Below, in pieces: positions 1 to 10,449 of a stretch of 64,000 nucleotides of DNA. The stretch comes from Nephrocerus scutellatus (Eukaryota > Arthropoda > Insecta > Diptera > Pipunculidae): contig OX352762.1 in assembly GCA_947095585.1 (NCBI GenBank), positions 114,234,930 through 114,298,929 on the forward strand, read 5' to 3'. A model generated the notes under the pieces. It was not told the origin of the DNA. It worked only from the letters and a program-made list of their open reading frames with translations, and did not search any database. The number at the start of each line of letters is the position of its first letter. Positions within the stretch are counted from its first letter, which is position 1. The translations under genes and the position numbers were made by a program.

Positions 1-1195
1 TTAAAAAAACTATATTTGTCTATTTGATAACGACACAAAAGTGCAGAGGTGCAGTTTTATGTATGTGTCGTTATATTCGCTTGAAAATGCTACAAATTAA
101 TATTATAATTATTAACATGATAACAATGCACTGATAAAATTTGATGTTATTGTTTTCAAAATACTTTTCAAATAAATTATGAGGTTTTTTTATAAAAAAA
201 TTAATAAATAAATTTTATAATAAAATCTAGCATAAATATTTAATGGTTTTTTTATTCATCTAAAAATTTTGTATTTTCACAAGAAAAATAGTGGGCGAAA
301 CGATAAGCAAAGTGAAAGTGTAGTAAGTCCTTGGAAGTTATTGAAATGTTAATCATTGCTTCGTGTGTGAGTGTATTTCAATTGTGATGCTTTCCCTGTG
401 TGATTTGGTTTAGGTATGATTTTATAAAATTCGTATATGCAGCTACTTTTATAATTGTTTAAAGTTGTGATTGACTTACAAATAAAATTACTCGTGAAGT
501 ACTACTACCTACACAGGAGAATGTTATGTACATAATGCAGAAAAGAACCCAATTGCATGCGCGGATTTTAAAATAAAAAAATGGAGATGAATTGACTATT
601 ACTGATGGAATACCTAACTTTGATATTCTATAAAAATCTACTATAAACTAACTAACACAAGCACATTAAATAGACACATGTGTATTTCAATTAGTCGTCA
701 CCCCATCCCCCCTCACCAACTCACTCACCAACAAAATGCTATTCAATGATTTACAAAGCCACAAGTCAATTCGGTGCCGTCTGTACATTGTAAGAATACG
801 AATGGCAATGAGGATTAACATCAGAATGACAGTAGGGTGGTGATAGCGAAAACTATGCCAAGGACTCGTAGAAATTGAAGAAAGGACTATTTTCCCGAAG
901 AAATGAAAAGCGCTATCAACTATGTGCCGTAGGAAAAACTGCACTTCAAAAAGGTAAAAAGGAAGTTGTTGGGTTTGGTTGAGTATTAGCCTTGTCATTT
1001 GTTTATGATGATTACCCTCAATAACGAAGTGCGGGGCTAACGTTTTTGAAGTTACTTCTGCGCTGCATTAATAAGGAAAGGGAGAGTATAATTATAAAGC
1101 TTAAACTTGAACCAAATCTTAACCATGTAATACGCTGTCCCGCGGTACACAAGTACATAATTTACGTTGCCCATTTACTTTTTTTATAATGTTCA
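1..1195. other. AT-rich non-coding stretch
   Basis: No recognisable gene or element is seen. The only notable open frame runs on the minus strand at 687-998 (103 codons with a hydrophobic, then basic middle). It matches no family I know and may be chance. A possible splice-donor-like GTGAGT follows it near 735 on the minus strand. The missing C-terminal exon of the NKAIN gene would have to lie in this direction, but its expected start, coding a F-D-F-I-G-G-like stretch, was not found here. Confidence 0.4.
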
Positions 1196-1290
1196 CCCGC
1201 TCAAGGGATTTGCAACCTTATAATGTATGTACGTTACGAAATTAAGGAGAGAAAAGGATAAGATTTCTATGGCCAAGGTGCCTGCAGATA
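1196..1290 (-). mobile_element. LINE 3' end, solitary fragment
   Basis: On the minus strand this resembles the 3' untranslated tail of the LINE family whose best copy ends near 27630. The shared block includes the plus-strand words caagggatttgca and ttataatg, followed by a purine-rich run. Related tails occur near 10080, 11700, 22440 and 62650. Only the tail is present, as expected for severely 5'-truncated retrotransposition. Confidence 0.5.
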
Positions 1291-1499
1291 ATACTTTTCG
1301 TAAAAAATATGTTTACTGAATGAATGAATTTAGAAACAGATTCGAAGACCTCTTTTGCAAGACTTTTTAAAACACTTGTTTTACTTACAGTACTTAGACA
1401 ATCTATTCATCTAGTCAAGTCATATTCCTCTAAGGAAGTCTTTCTCTTGAGTTATGAACGTCTAAGAATGCTAGTGGGCCTGATATATCATCTCACCTG

Positions 1500-1725
1500 T
1501 CTCCGGTGACAGCTGCAGTTTACACTTTGCGGATGAGGAGACTACGGAGCATATTCTCTATGCGGCTTGACTCTCGTGCAGATGAGAGGAAAAGACCTCC
1601 ATAGGAAGATCCTTAGAGTAGAGCTTAAGTCAATAACCAGGGACGTACTCACTTTCATAATGGAGGTGATGCGCTCCTTGGTTTTTTTTAATAACCGTGC
1701 TAAGATGTTTGTTCTATTTACCTTC
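1500..1725 (+). mobile_element. LINE pol C-terminal zinc-knuckle remnant (RNase H-bearing group)
   Basis: Near 1502-1566 a frame encodes an acidic segment ending EETTEHILYAA. This matches the C-terminal zinc-knuckle region (CxxC...EHxxxxC) found after RNase H in R1/LOA/I-type LINE polyproteins. After a frame shift, 1580-1690 continues with the expected downstream helix region. The same region is seen near 9380-9530, 37900-38140 and 50960-51130. It is a truncated, frameshifted relic. Confidence 0.5.
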
Positions 1726-1740
1726 CGTAATGCCCAACTC

Positions 1741-1860
1741 ATCGGCAATTAAATAAACAAGAATTTGGAGTACAATCCAACAGCAAACAGCATTGTTGTT
1801 TGTATAATAAATTCGTGGTTTAAGCTATCTAATCTATGTGGTATATCCAGATGTCAGTGG
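1741..1860. repeat. Dispersed repeat, copy 1 (second copy at 5942-6070)
   Basis: About 120 bp starting atcggcaattaaataaacaa is repeated with a few differences at 5942-6070, including the shared end tggtatatccag. Copy 1 directly follows a LINE C-terminal remnant, so the repeat may be that LINE's 3' untranslated region. Confidence 0.6.
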
Positions 1861-2346
1861 TAGATCGTTGCAACTGTTTTAGATTCTTCTAGATAATTTA
1901 TTTGGAAATGACTTTATGATAGTCGATTTTAGTAACAATTTAAAGTTTTTTGTAGGTCTTGATTTCGTCGTCGTAACCAGCAGATTGGTCAATTTCTAGT
2001 GCTTTTACCTAAAAAACACCATTGGCTTGTCGCTCTTCAGAGTGCAGTGCACTCAGTGCACCGCTGCGATGCGATTTTTGAAACTTGCAAGGTTTAATGC
2101 CTATTTGTGCTACCGTTAAATATGTTCTATATGTCATGTAGGACATGTACTAAGCCTCTCGCATCACAACACCTATCTTATGCGTCACTGGAAACTCGGC
2201 CAAATCAAGTGAACGATTTCGGTACCCAATCCGATTTGTATTAGCTTGGGTCGGGGCTAAATAAGAAGGAGACTTGTCTTGGTCGGCGTCGCTTCATGCC
2301 GACCTAGATTGCGGTTGGCCAATCACCACTCAACTGAATTAATTGA

Positions 2347-4882
2347 TTCTTGAAACTAATACAAGCCTCGGATATCATATCGAATTTATCAACAATGACC
2401 TTTGGCCCACGGAAAAGGACACGTTTTGAAACTTGGAACATTCGCACTCTCGTCAAGACAACAAAGCATGCACAATTAACAAAATTTCGTAAATACCATC
2501 TAGAGATTCTTGGTCTTAGTGAGGTGAGATGGCCTGGAGTAGGGGAAAATCGAACATCTACTGGCGAGTTTCTAATTTTTTCGGGAGAACACCATGTGAA
2601 TGGAGTCTGGAGTGGGACTTCTACTCTCTAAAGCCGCGAGAAGATCGTTATAGGACTGGGAAGCAATACCCGATAGAATTATTATTGCAAGATTTAAATC
2701 TGCTGTTCGACAGGTCGTGTTTGTTCAAGTTTACTCACCAACGGAACACGCCACTTCTGAAGAAAAAGACACGTTTTACTTGCGTCTAAATAATTCATTA
2801 GATCAACTACGGAAGAGTGACATCGTTATATCATATCATATCAACGCAAAGGTAGGCAGCGACAACATTGATTGGGAACATGTCATGGGAAGCCACGGCC
2901 TTGGTTCTATGAATGACAACGGTGAAAGGTTTTCTGATCTATATTCTGATCGCAACCTTATCATTGGAGGCACAGTTTTTCCCCAACAAAAACATCCACA
3001 AAGTCACCTGGACCTCTCCTGATCACATGTACAACAACAATATTGATCACATCGCTATAAGCCGCAAGTGGCGATTGTCGTCGCTGGACGATAGAAACCA
3101 AAAAGTAGCCGACGTCTACAGCGACCACCAACTTGTGGTCGGCAGTGTCCGATTGTAGCTCGCGGTCCACTCAACCACACGCCAAGTCAAACAACGAGAA
3201 AGCCAACTGTAGCAGCACTGAAAGACCCAGATGTGAAACTGCAATATGTATCCCGCATACAACAGTCTCTCTCTGAGATACAGCCCCAAACCCTAGAGTA
3301 TAAATGGGAGAAAACAGTAAATGCGTATGCGGAAGAAGCCTCAACCATTTTAGATTATCCCGATAAAACTAGAAAAGAATGGATATCAGATAGCTCATGG
3401 AACACCATGAACTCCAATCCATCAAAGCAGAGTTAAACGCGGCCTCGGGTGCCGAGCGAAGCGCGTTAGCGCGGTAGTATAGGAATCTGGACCGGCAAGT
3501 TGGCCGTTCAGCTAAGAAAGACAAACGAGCATGGCTAAGCGACATAGCAACACAAGCACAGCAAGCCGCTGATACTACGCAATACTAGCTCGTAAGCTCA
3601 ACAACAAGAAACACCACATAAACTACCCTATTAAGGCAATAGACGGCTCTTTGATCATTATGGAGGAACAACAATTAACCCGCTGAACAGAACATTTTAT
3701 GAATGTTTTGAATTGCACTTCGCCAGCCACGTCCATCAACCCACATATGCACCCTTATAGGCTACTAAGCAACAATTCGTTCTCTGCAATCAGGTAAAGC
3801 AGCAGGCAATGACAACATATACGCAGAACTCCTTCAAGCCGACGTCGAGTTAACTACACGAACATTGCATGCGATATATCAAGGTATCTGGGAATGTGAA
3901 TCCATTCCATCGTCGTTAAAAGAAGGCTTAATAGTCAAACTCCCCAAGAAAGGTGATTTGATCAATTGCGAAAACTGGAGATGAATTACCCAGCTAAACA
4001 CCATAAACAGAGTGATCTCCTCTATAATAGCTAGGCGCTTACGGAATGCGTTAGAACCAATTTTGAGAAATGAACAACAATTTCGCCCAAACCGTTCTTA
4101 TACTGATCAAATTAACACCCTGCGTATAATCATTGAACAGTCAGTTGAGTATCGCTCTCCTCTGTATATGGTTTTTGTAGATTTTAAACGCGCTTTTGAT
4201 AACGTGGGCCGAAACATGATGTAGCAGATTTTGGCTAGCTATGGTGTTCCGGAAAAACTGATTAACATCATTAAGGAGCTATACCGCGACTCAACATGCC
4301 CCGTTATTCATATCGGTCATCTTGGCTCACCTTTCAACATCTACTCGGGAGACAAGCAAGGTATCACCCTATCACCATTGCTTTTCACAATTGTCATCGA
4401 CTGGGTGATGAAAATAGTAACCCGTACTCCATCGGGTTTGCCATGGAATGTTTTTCACCGCCTAGAAGACCTGTACTATGCCGATGATATCTGTCTCCTA
4501 TCACAATCGCTAGGTGACATGGAGCGAAAATTAAACTCACTAGACTAACAAAGTGGGTTTAAAAATTAACGTCTCAAAAACAAAACTAATTTGCGTTAAA
4601 GCTAGTGGAACATGAGATCTCTCGATTGAAGGACAGCAGATAGAGGAAGTCGATAAGTTTTGTTATTTGGGCAGTTGGATGTCAAAAAATGGTGGTGCTG
4701 ACTCGGACGTGTGCTCTCGTGTAAACAAGGCGCGACACTCCTATATTATGCTAAATAATATCTGGAACTCCTCGCAAATCTCCCGGAATCTGAAGCTAAC
4801 GATCGTCAGATCTAACGTTCTCTCAGCATTTGCGATGAGCATGAAGTGTTTACTGCGGTGTCTCAGTGCAAAATTTAGGTGA
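2347..4882 (+). mobile_element. Near-complete RTE-like LINE (endonuclease plus reverse transcriptase), decayed
   Basis: The copy begins with an apurinic/apyrimidinic-type endonuclease domain: WNIRTL near 2432, then LGLSEVRW near 2510. It continues in other frames to about 3160 with VYSPTEHA, a degraded DFN-type site and DHQLV. A linker spans 3170-3970. The reverse transcriptase follows at about 3975-4880, with VDFKRAFDN, GDKQGITLSPLLF and the catalytic YADD at about 4475-4490. Downstream lie the thumb motif FCYLGSWMS and a conserved helical tail. Several stops and frameshifts break the reading frame (for example a stop in place of tryptophan after 4220), so it cannot make a full protein. The motif set fits the RTE / craniofacial-development-2-like LINE group. 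Clade placement is by eye. Confidence 0.8.
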
Positions 4883-5223
4883 AAAATAGATATTAAATAT
4901 GTGTGGCAGCTAACTATTGCTAAATCCAATTAATAGTGAAAATGTTTTAGTTAATGACAGTGTTTTAAAGTGACGGGCTGTAGCATGTCTTTTTATTTTC
5001 AGACTACTCCAAAATGTAGCTGTTTGGCTGAGCTACTTTACTACATATCACAGAGGGTTTGGGGGATGACTTACATAAATGTGCTTTGACGTTATAAATC
5101 GAAATACACGTAATCTAAATGACTAAGTATACGGTAAAATAAATGAAAACAAAAAATTGTTTATACAACAAGAAGAACAAACACCCAAACTACAAATAAA
5201 AGAAAAAATTGAAACAAACTTAC

Positions 5224-5284
5224 ATCGATCGTCCTCATCGAGAAAGAGGTAACTTATCATAAGAGCTCCTAGAACACCAAATGC
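5224..5284 (-). CDS. Nkain: NKAIN internal exon (fourth seen): last transmembrane segment
   Basis: This 61-base exon starts after the acceptor AG at 5285-5286 and ends at the donor GTAAGT (5223 downward). It encodes AFGVLGALMISYLFLDEDDR plus one base of the next codon. The hydrophobic half is the fourth membrane segment of NKAIN proteins. The acidic end matches the place where vertebrate NKAINs continue with EEEDTFDFIGG. Ending in phase 1 with a T fits a next codon for phenylalanine. That next exon was not found between 1 and 5200, so it is either outside the window or unrecognised. The 88-bp intron upstream is typically short for flies. Confidence 0.88.
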
Positions 5285-5372
5285 CTAAAGAGGAGAATAA
5301 CAGACAAATGAAATTATAATTAGATTCAGAATTTTCTGAGAAAAAAAGTGCTTCATTCTTATATTGACTCAC

Positions 5373-5570
5373 CGCTAAAGCGCATTGTACACCCGACTGT
5401 ATCGTCTCAACTAATGGATACTCTAATAGGCAATCGTCTACACGTTCCGGACGTATTGGACGGTAAGGATCCTCGGAGGTTATATTCGTTGAATAGGTCG
5501 GCTTGCAGCCATATCCGTTCACTTCGAACCATGATACGCTACCGGTCCCGAGATTTAGCAAATCGCTGTT
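5373..5570 (-). CDS. Nkain: NKAIN internal exon (third seen): extracellular loop
   Basis: This 198-base, phase-0 exon lies between an acceptor (tttgcag, AG at 5571-5572) and a donor GTGAGT at 5372 downward. It encodes 66 residues beginning NSDLLNLGTGSVSWFEVNGY and ending in QSGVQCALA. In vertebrate NKAIN the equivalent loop runs from KDSDLLMTFN to EVIHSAVQILL, so order and spacing agree. The loop contains an N-I-T sequon, a potential glycosylation site, and two cysteines. The final VETIQSGVQCALA starts membrane segment four, completed by the next exon. NKAIN proteins are small four-pass membrane proteins reported to bind the Na+/K+-ATPase beta subunit; the Drosophila orthologue acts in neurons. 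Function here is inferred from homology. Confidence 0.92.
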
Positions 5571-5640
5571 CTGCAAATCGATGAATAAAAGAGAACAAAT
5601 TATTTACACAATTTTAGCGCAGAGATGCAACAAAACTCAC

Positions 5641-5721
5641 CTTGTCGAGTTCTCCCACATCCAAGTAGAAACATATTAGAAATGAATTCCATCCGATCCA
5701 GAGGAAACTCCATATTAAATA
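5641..5721 (-). CDS. Nkain: NKAIN internal exon (second seen): third transmembrane segment
   Basis: This 81-base, phase-0 exon has its acceptor AG at 5722-5723 behind a T-rich tract and its donor GTGAGT at 5640 downward. It encodes 27 residues, including YLIWSFLWIGWNSFLICFYL and then DVGELDK. This corresponds to the vertebrate NKAIN segment [25 protein letters not shown]. It is shorter than the 60-codon cutoff usual for open-frame scans and is recognised only by homology and by fitting exactly between its neighbours. The intron downstream is 70 bp (5571-5640). The intron upstream is about 2 kb (5722-7711) and is filled with repeats. Confidence 0.93.
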
Positions 5722-5941
5722 CTAAAAAAGTAGGTTAATTAGTTGATAAATTATTTAACAAATTCATATATAATGTGTGCATGTGTGTGAGTGTATGTGT
5801 AAGCAGATGTATTAAGGTTGTTTGGCTTGCATAAACACACTACTCTTCGGTTTGCATATGCTGCGCTAGTATCAAAATTAGGGTTGGAATAAAAGGTATA
5901 ACGTGTTTGGGTGCTTTACTCATATCAATTCATTTCGTTTC

Positions 5942-6070
5942 ATCGGCAATTAAATAAACAATAATTTGAAGTACAATCCAAATAAACAGCATTGTTGATT
6001 GTACAATAAATTCATGGTTTAAGCTATATACCTATATGCGTGTGGTATATCCAGGTGTCAGTCACTGTAA
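5942..6070. repeat. Dispersed repeat, copy 2 (see 1741-1860)
   Basis: This is the second copy of the ~120-bp repeat that also lies at 1741-1860, with the same start and the same end. Here it lies in the large NKAIN intron with no LINE coding remnant directly beside it. Confidence 0.6.
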
Positions 6071-6409
6071 CACGCTAAAGGCTACACAAACAAGGCACCG
6101 GAAATACTATCGTGTGTAAGCGTGAGCATGAAGGAATGATAACCAAATTAAAAGTCAATATTTCTTTTTTTATAGAGACTAACATCACAATGGAAAAACT
6201 TTACCTAAAGAACTACATAGGTATGTGAATTTGGTTGTGGTAGAAGAAGAGGGAAAAAGTTAACAAACAAAGAAATACAAAATTAAGTTAGCACTATTTC
6301 TAAATGGATCTAAAATGACAGCAATGAAGTTAGTCACAATTTTGAACTTTAAGAGCTATTCTAAAGTATAAGGTCTCCAATTTTCCTAGTATAAGAGCTG
6401 CGATGGCGG

Positions 6410-6800
6410 GTTAAAAAGTAATCGACCTAGGCAACAGATGGGGCTAACAGTATCAAAGCAATGTTGGCTTTCATACTATCTTCTATTATCCTTCAAATGT
6501 TTTCTTTCAAATTTTCTGTCAGCTGCGTCATTTAGTTTATTCAAAGCAAACAACTTTTATGTTTTTACAAAAATGAATAAAATTGAATATCGTGCGGTGG
6601 TAAGATAGTTGTTTTTAAAAAAATAAAACGAACGATTTGATCAAAACCTTATTGAACGATGTTTTTCTAGGCCGTCCAAAAAACGTCACCACACCAGAAA
6701 TGCTCGATAAAATCGATAGTGTGACCAGGGACGCATGAAGTTACGCGGTAAAACAGTGACAAGCAGGAAACGTTCCTGCAGAGTTCGAGCGAATCTATTG
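6410..6800 (+). mobile_element. Mariner-like transposon 5' relic
   Basis: From 6572 a frame opens M-NKIEYRAVV, the usual N-terminal helix-turn-helix start of one mariner subgroup (KIEYRAVIKFL). It is broken by stops within 15 codons. A frame near 6670-6730 reads RPKNVTTPEMLDKI, the GRPK-TTPE linker of mariner transposases. The catalytic domain is missing. The relic sits inside the large NKAIN intron. A more 3' fragment of a similar family is at 33480-33960. Confidence 0.6.
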
Positions 6801-6939
6801 ACTTCGCAATGTTTGTGTCACCGATAAGCTTTAAAGCGACTAACATACTATCGAACCTGACTGTAAATCATAAATGATGGCAGTTTTCACGCCATGCGGT
6901 CAGATTAGTAGGATGGTTTGCCAATCGTATGATTGTAAA

Positions 6940-7168
6940 GCGAGTATTTTTTCAGTTATCTCATGAGTAGTAACCTCTATGAATGAAAAAATTACGCTAT
7001 CGTAAGCCGAGCTCTAACCAATTGTTTTAAAACAAGTCCCATTAAATTTTGACTGGTAGAAGCCGAGATATACGACACGGTAAACAAACGTACAAACGTA
7101 CAAAAGTACACACGTTCGCTGAAAAAATGTCATGTCCTCTGAATATAAGCTTCGCGCTTCGGGCTCAC
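6940..7168 (+). repeat. 440-bp-family repeat, copy A (3' half)
   Basis: This shares a long block with 14310-14500 (inverted), 18890-19095 and 22970-23182. The common words are aattgttttaaaacaagtc, ttgactggtagaag, gagatatacgacacg and the ending cttcgggctc. It has no coding capacity beyond a spurious frame at 7049. It looks like a non-autonomous transposable element or a solitary tail of an unknown one. Confidence 0.7.
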
Positions 7169-7711
7169 AATCAACTGTCAAGCTCTGTCAACAGCTTAAC
7201 GCTCGCTGTTGTATTATATCTAGCAGTTGCAAGGTGGCCATATATGAAATTAACAGAGTAATTGAGAGTAACAGAGTGGTTTTGGTTTCGGGTTCGAATA
7301 GAATAAATGGAAAGGGCTATAATTCACATCATGAAATAAAAAATACATAACGCGCAATATCAGCTGTAGAACATCAAAAGCCTGTGAGAGTATTACATCG
7401 ATCTGTTTGTTAAGCGTGATAAGATAAGAACGACATCAAAAGCAAAAATGCAATATTTTCGTTAAGTTAGGGGAACGATAGTAAATTTAATTTATTATCT
7501 ATGTTTTATTAATAGTCATAGATTACTTATTGATATACGACGATTGCCTTCCTAACTGATAAAATGTATATTTTTAATTTTGATTCGTTTGATTCCTGAT
7601 CCTCGTATATACATATGACAAAAAATACCTACTACTACTTTCCTCTATTTGGGTATTAATATGTACTTTTATTGAATAAATATACGTTTTAATAATACAT
7701 TGAATACTCAC

Positions 7712-7849
7712 TGTAATTATGTATTTCACTCTAAAATGATACGCTCCATAAAATCCAAATATTACAAAAATTATGTGAAAAAAATTAACAAATATTGGCG
7801 CCCACATATATCCGAGAAAGTCGAATATTTGGCGTTCGATGATGGTTAT
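7712..7849 (-). CDS. Nkain: NKAIN internal exon (first seen): second transmembrane segment
   Basis: This 138-base, phase-0 exon runs from an acceptor (ctctttacag, AG at 7850-7851) to the donor GTGAGT at 7711 downward. It encodes 46 residues with the NKAIN signature ERQIFDFLGYMWAPIFVNFF, then a hydrophobic membrane segment and YHFRVKYIIT. Human NKAINs read ERQVFDFLGYQWAPILANF at the same place, so the assignment is secure. The preceding exon should encode about 18-20 residues (start methionine, first membrane segment, ending Q-L). No such exon was recognised on the minus strand between 7850 and the right-hand gene, so it is either too divergent to spot or separated by a very long intron. Confidence 0.95.
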
Positions 7850-8179
7850 CTGTAAAGAGAAAAAAATAATTTAAAATTTTTTTTATACATTATATATAAT
7901 AATGCTATTTTTTAACGAATATGGTTGACAATAAAGGATGAAAGGGAAAGAGAGTGCAAAACGAAGATATTACCAAATATTTACTATCATTCAATATAAT
8001 TTATGTATTATAAAGAACTAGCTGAGTGTCCGGCGTTTCCCGGTCGGAAAAATATTGATTTGACACTAATATCGTCCCCGACCTTTGACCCACCAACCAA
8101 CAAACCACCCCCTACCAACCATCAATTTTACATATTAAGAAGGAAGAAGATAATAAACTCGTTTCGTATTGGAAGAAAG

Positions 8180-9560
8180 TAAACATTTCAAAGCTCCCGG
8201 CAGTGCTGGGATCTTTCCAGTACTTTTACAGGATCTCATCCTACCGGGTATGATTGTTTTATTTAGAGCCACATACAACTGGGGGTACATTCCTACTATC
8301 TGGAGACAGGTAAATGTGATATTTATCGCCAAATAATAAGCAAAGGCCTAGTGAGCTGCCTAAATTATACAGACCTATAAGTCTCACATCATTTGTCCTC
8401 AAAACAATGGAGAGACTTATTGATGTTCTCATTAGAGGCCGGTTAGAATTGTCTACCCCTCTGTACTGAAGTCAGTTTGCGTATAAAAAAGTCAAAAGCA
8501 CAGAAGGTGCCCTTTACTATCTTGTAAAGAATATAGGAGGAACTTTTCGTTCCAAGGAAGTGGCCTTGTGTTTCTTCCTCGACATTGAGGGCGCTTTTGA
8601 TAACACTGGCTACGACTCTATTGCAAGGGCAATCGGTAGCAGAGGTATTGAAGACTCGACCAATCATTGGATAACGGCCATACTTGAAAGTCGAGATAAT
8701 ATTTCCTACTCGGGAGGAATGTCTGTGACTGTGACTGCAGTTTAGGGATGTCCCCAAGAAGGAGGAGAAGGATGTTCCCTTCTATAGTCACTAGTCATTG
8801 ACAATGTTATAGTCGACCTTCACAGAACAGGGTATATCGCCATTGGTAATGCGGACGTTTTGGCGATTTTTATTAGTGGCAAACACTACACGACTATCAC
8901 TTGTGTCATGCAAGGCGCTTTACTACGTTTTAGAATGGTGGAGCAGAGAACGACTATCCACCAATCCTTGCAAAACCGTTCTAGTGCCTTTCACGAAAAG
9001 AAGGAAGGCTTAAAGCGCTGCCGTTCGATTTAATGGACCCGATATCAATCAAAAACAATTCTGCATTATAATCTCTTGCCAGACACAACAAAGTCAAACT
9101 CGGTTGAGTCCTTGGTCATCAGGGAATTGCAGGTAACGAATCTGCAGATGAACTAGCTAGGGCTGGCTCGGAATCTGTGTTCATAGAACATGAACCCTAC
9201 TGTGGTGTCAACTGGTTTGCCACCACAGCACTGATAGTTTGTTGGGAACGCAAACAAACAAGAAAATCCTTAATTTTAATAGAAATAGCATTAAAAAGCT
9301 GGTGAGTTTCTAACAGGTTATTGTGGTCTGCGATATCACTTTAACAAAATTGGCGTGGGCTCAGACAATGTAGGTTCTTCTCGGAAGATGAAGAGTCATC
9401 CGAGCATATGATGCACAAAATTACTTTGGTTAAGGAGACGCATCTTTCACAAGGAAATATGCTCGACAGCCGAGTTGAGATATTCTGCCACTAAGGATAT
9501 ACTATCGTTCATTATAGAGGTGGTACGTCTCTTAGATTAAAAAAATCCTAAGATACCATA
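8180..9560 (+). mobile_element. R1/LOA-like LINE pol remnant with RNase H
   Basis: A frame near 8190-8330 encodes KAPGSAGIFPVLLQ and then WRQVNVIFIAK, the start of a LINE reverse transcriptase. The frame at 8560-8745 carries FLDIEGAFDNTGYDS, the first catalytic aspartate region. The catalytic YADD is lost, replaced near 8850-8865 by NADVLAI. Near 9095-9170 a frame reads GHQGIAGNESADELARAG, the RNase H end. Near 9310-9530 lie the post-RNase H knuckle (SEDEESSEHMM) and tail. There are many frameshifts and stops. A sister copy lies at 36790-38170. Confidence 0.75.
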
Positions 9561-9639
9561 AATCTTTCAGGTCGCAGAGTCTGACATATGGGCTAGGGTA
9601 TTAATTTTATTAGCTTTAATCAGCTTTCAGCAGAATAGG

Positions 9640-10020
9640 GGGATTAACACAAAATGAATTAAAATTCCCGTCGCCGTAGCTATCTCTAACGTGGTGGCCG
9701 CCGGTAATTTTCTCTAATACAGGAACTAAATCTCGGGCTAGTCCCTTCAAATAAGATTGGGGCGAAGTCAATAACCTCGCACGTAAAAAAAACTGATGAA
9801 CGACGAGGACCACGGCAACAAAAACGGCTAAACGATTTATGAATTTTCTCATGGAACGTACGCTCACTGTATAGAGCTCGAGCTTCACAACAGCTAGCCG
9901 ATACCCTGTACAAATATAAAGCTGTCATAACAGCAATTCAGGAGATTCGGTGGAATGGTGTCTTACAAAAATCAGAATATGACATATATTACAGCTGTCA
10001 TGCGTCCGATTATTCGTATA
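9640..10020 (+). mobile_element. LINE 5' region and start of endonuclease
   Basis: A frame from about 9853 reads WNVRSLYRARASQQLAD and then AVITAIQEIRWNG near 9925-9960. This is the first third of a LINE endonuclease; it goes on to DIYYSCHASDY and then stops. The 9650-9790 leader is matched, in inverted orientation, by 56640-56860 and is presumably the element's 5' untranslated region. The copy ends abruptly before another LINE fragment of opposite orientation at 10065. Confidence 0.65.
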
Positions 10021-10064
10021 GCGGGCTGTATTTTAATATTTCGGTTCACTTGAAGTTGATTGTA

Positions 10065-10440
10065 ATTTTTCTTCGCTAAAGGGGTTTGCACTTTTATAAT
10101 GCTTAGCATAGCATGGGCGTTAGGAAATTAGGGAGAGGAAAGGATGAGATGTCTATGCACGCGTGTCTTAAACGACTGCAGATCATACAAATGCGGAAAC
10201 ACAGAATCAGGCAATTCATTCCACATAACTATCGTTAGTCGAGTTCCGTCTTTATATGGTTTTCTTGTCAAAGATCGGGTTAATTTTGAAAAAAAAAATT
10301 GCATATGGAACCCTCGGCACTGGGGCCTGATCATTTCCAAATTTTTAAAGAAAGTGTTGTCATCGGACGTGGCGACAAACAAACAAAAACACAAGCGGAA
10401 ACGAACTAAATACAGAAAATTTAAAAATAATTTTTAAAGA
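10065..10440 (-). mobile_element. LINE reverse-transcriptase C-terminus and 3' tail
   Basis: The minus-strand frame at 10128-10394 ends with MWNELPDSVFPHLYDLQSF and a short basic tail. This is the C-terminal signature of the CR1/jockey-like LINE family also seen at 27480-27540. The 3' tail reaches about 10065. Upstream codons (10300-10394) are partly degraded. The overlapping plus-strand frame at 10144-10437 is a shadow. Confidence 0.7.
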
Positions 10441-10449
10441 ATACGATCT

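Noticed and set aside
687..998. 103-codon minus-strand frame as a gene or as the missing NKAIN C-terminal exon
   Set aside because: It does not carry the expected FDFIGG-type start, has no clear acceptor in the right phase, and matches no known family.
7049..7350. Overlapping plus-strand frames as small genes
   Set aside because: They fall in the 440-bp repeat, and similar frames recur at the other copies (18989), so they are repeat by-products.
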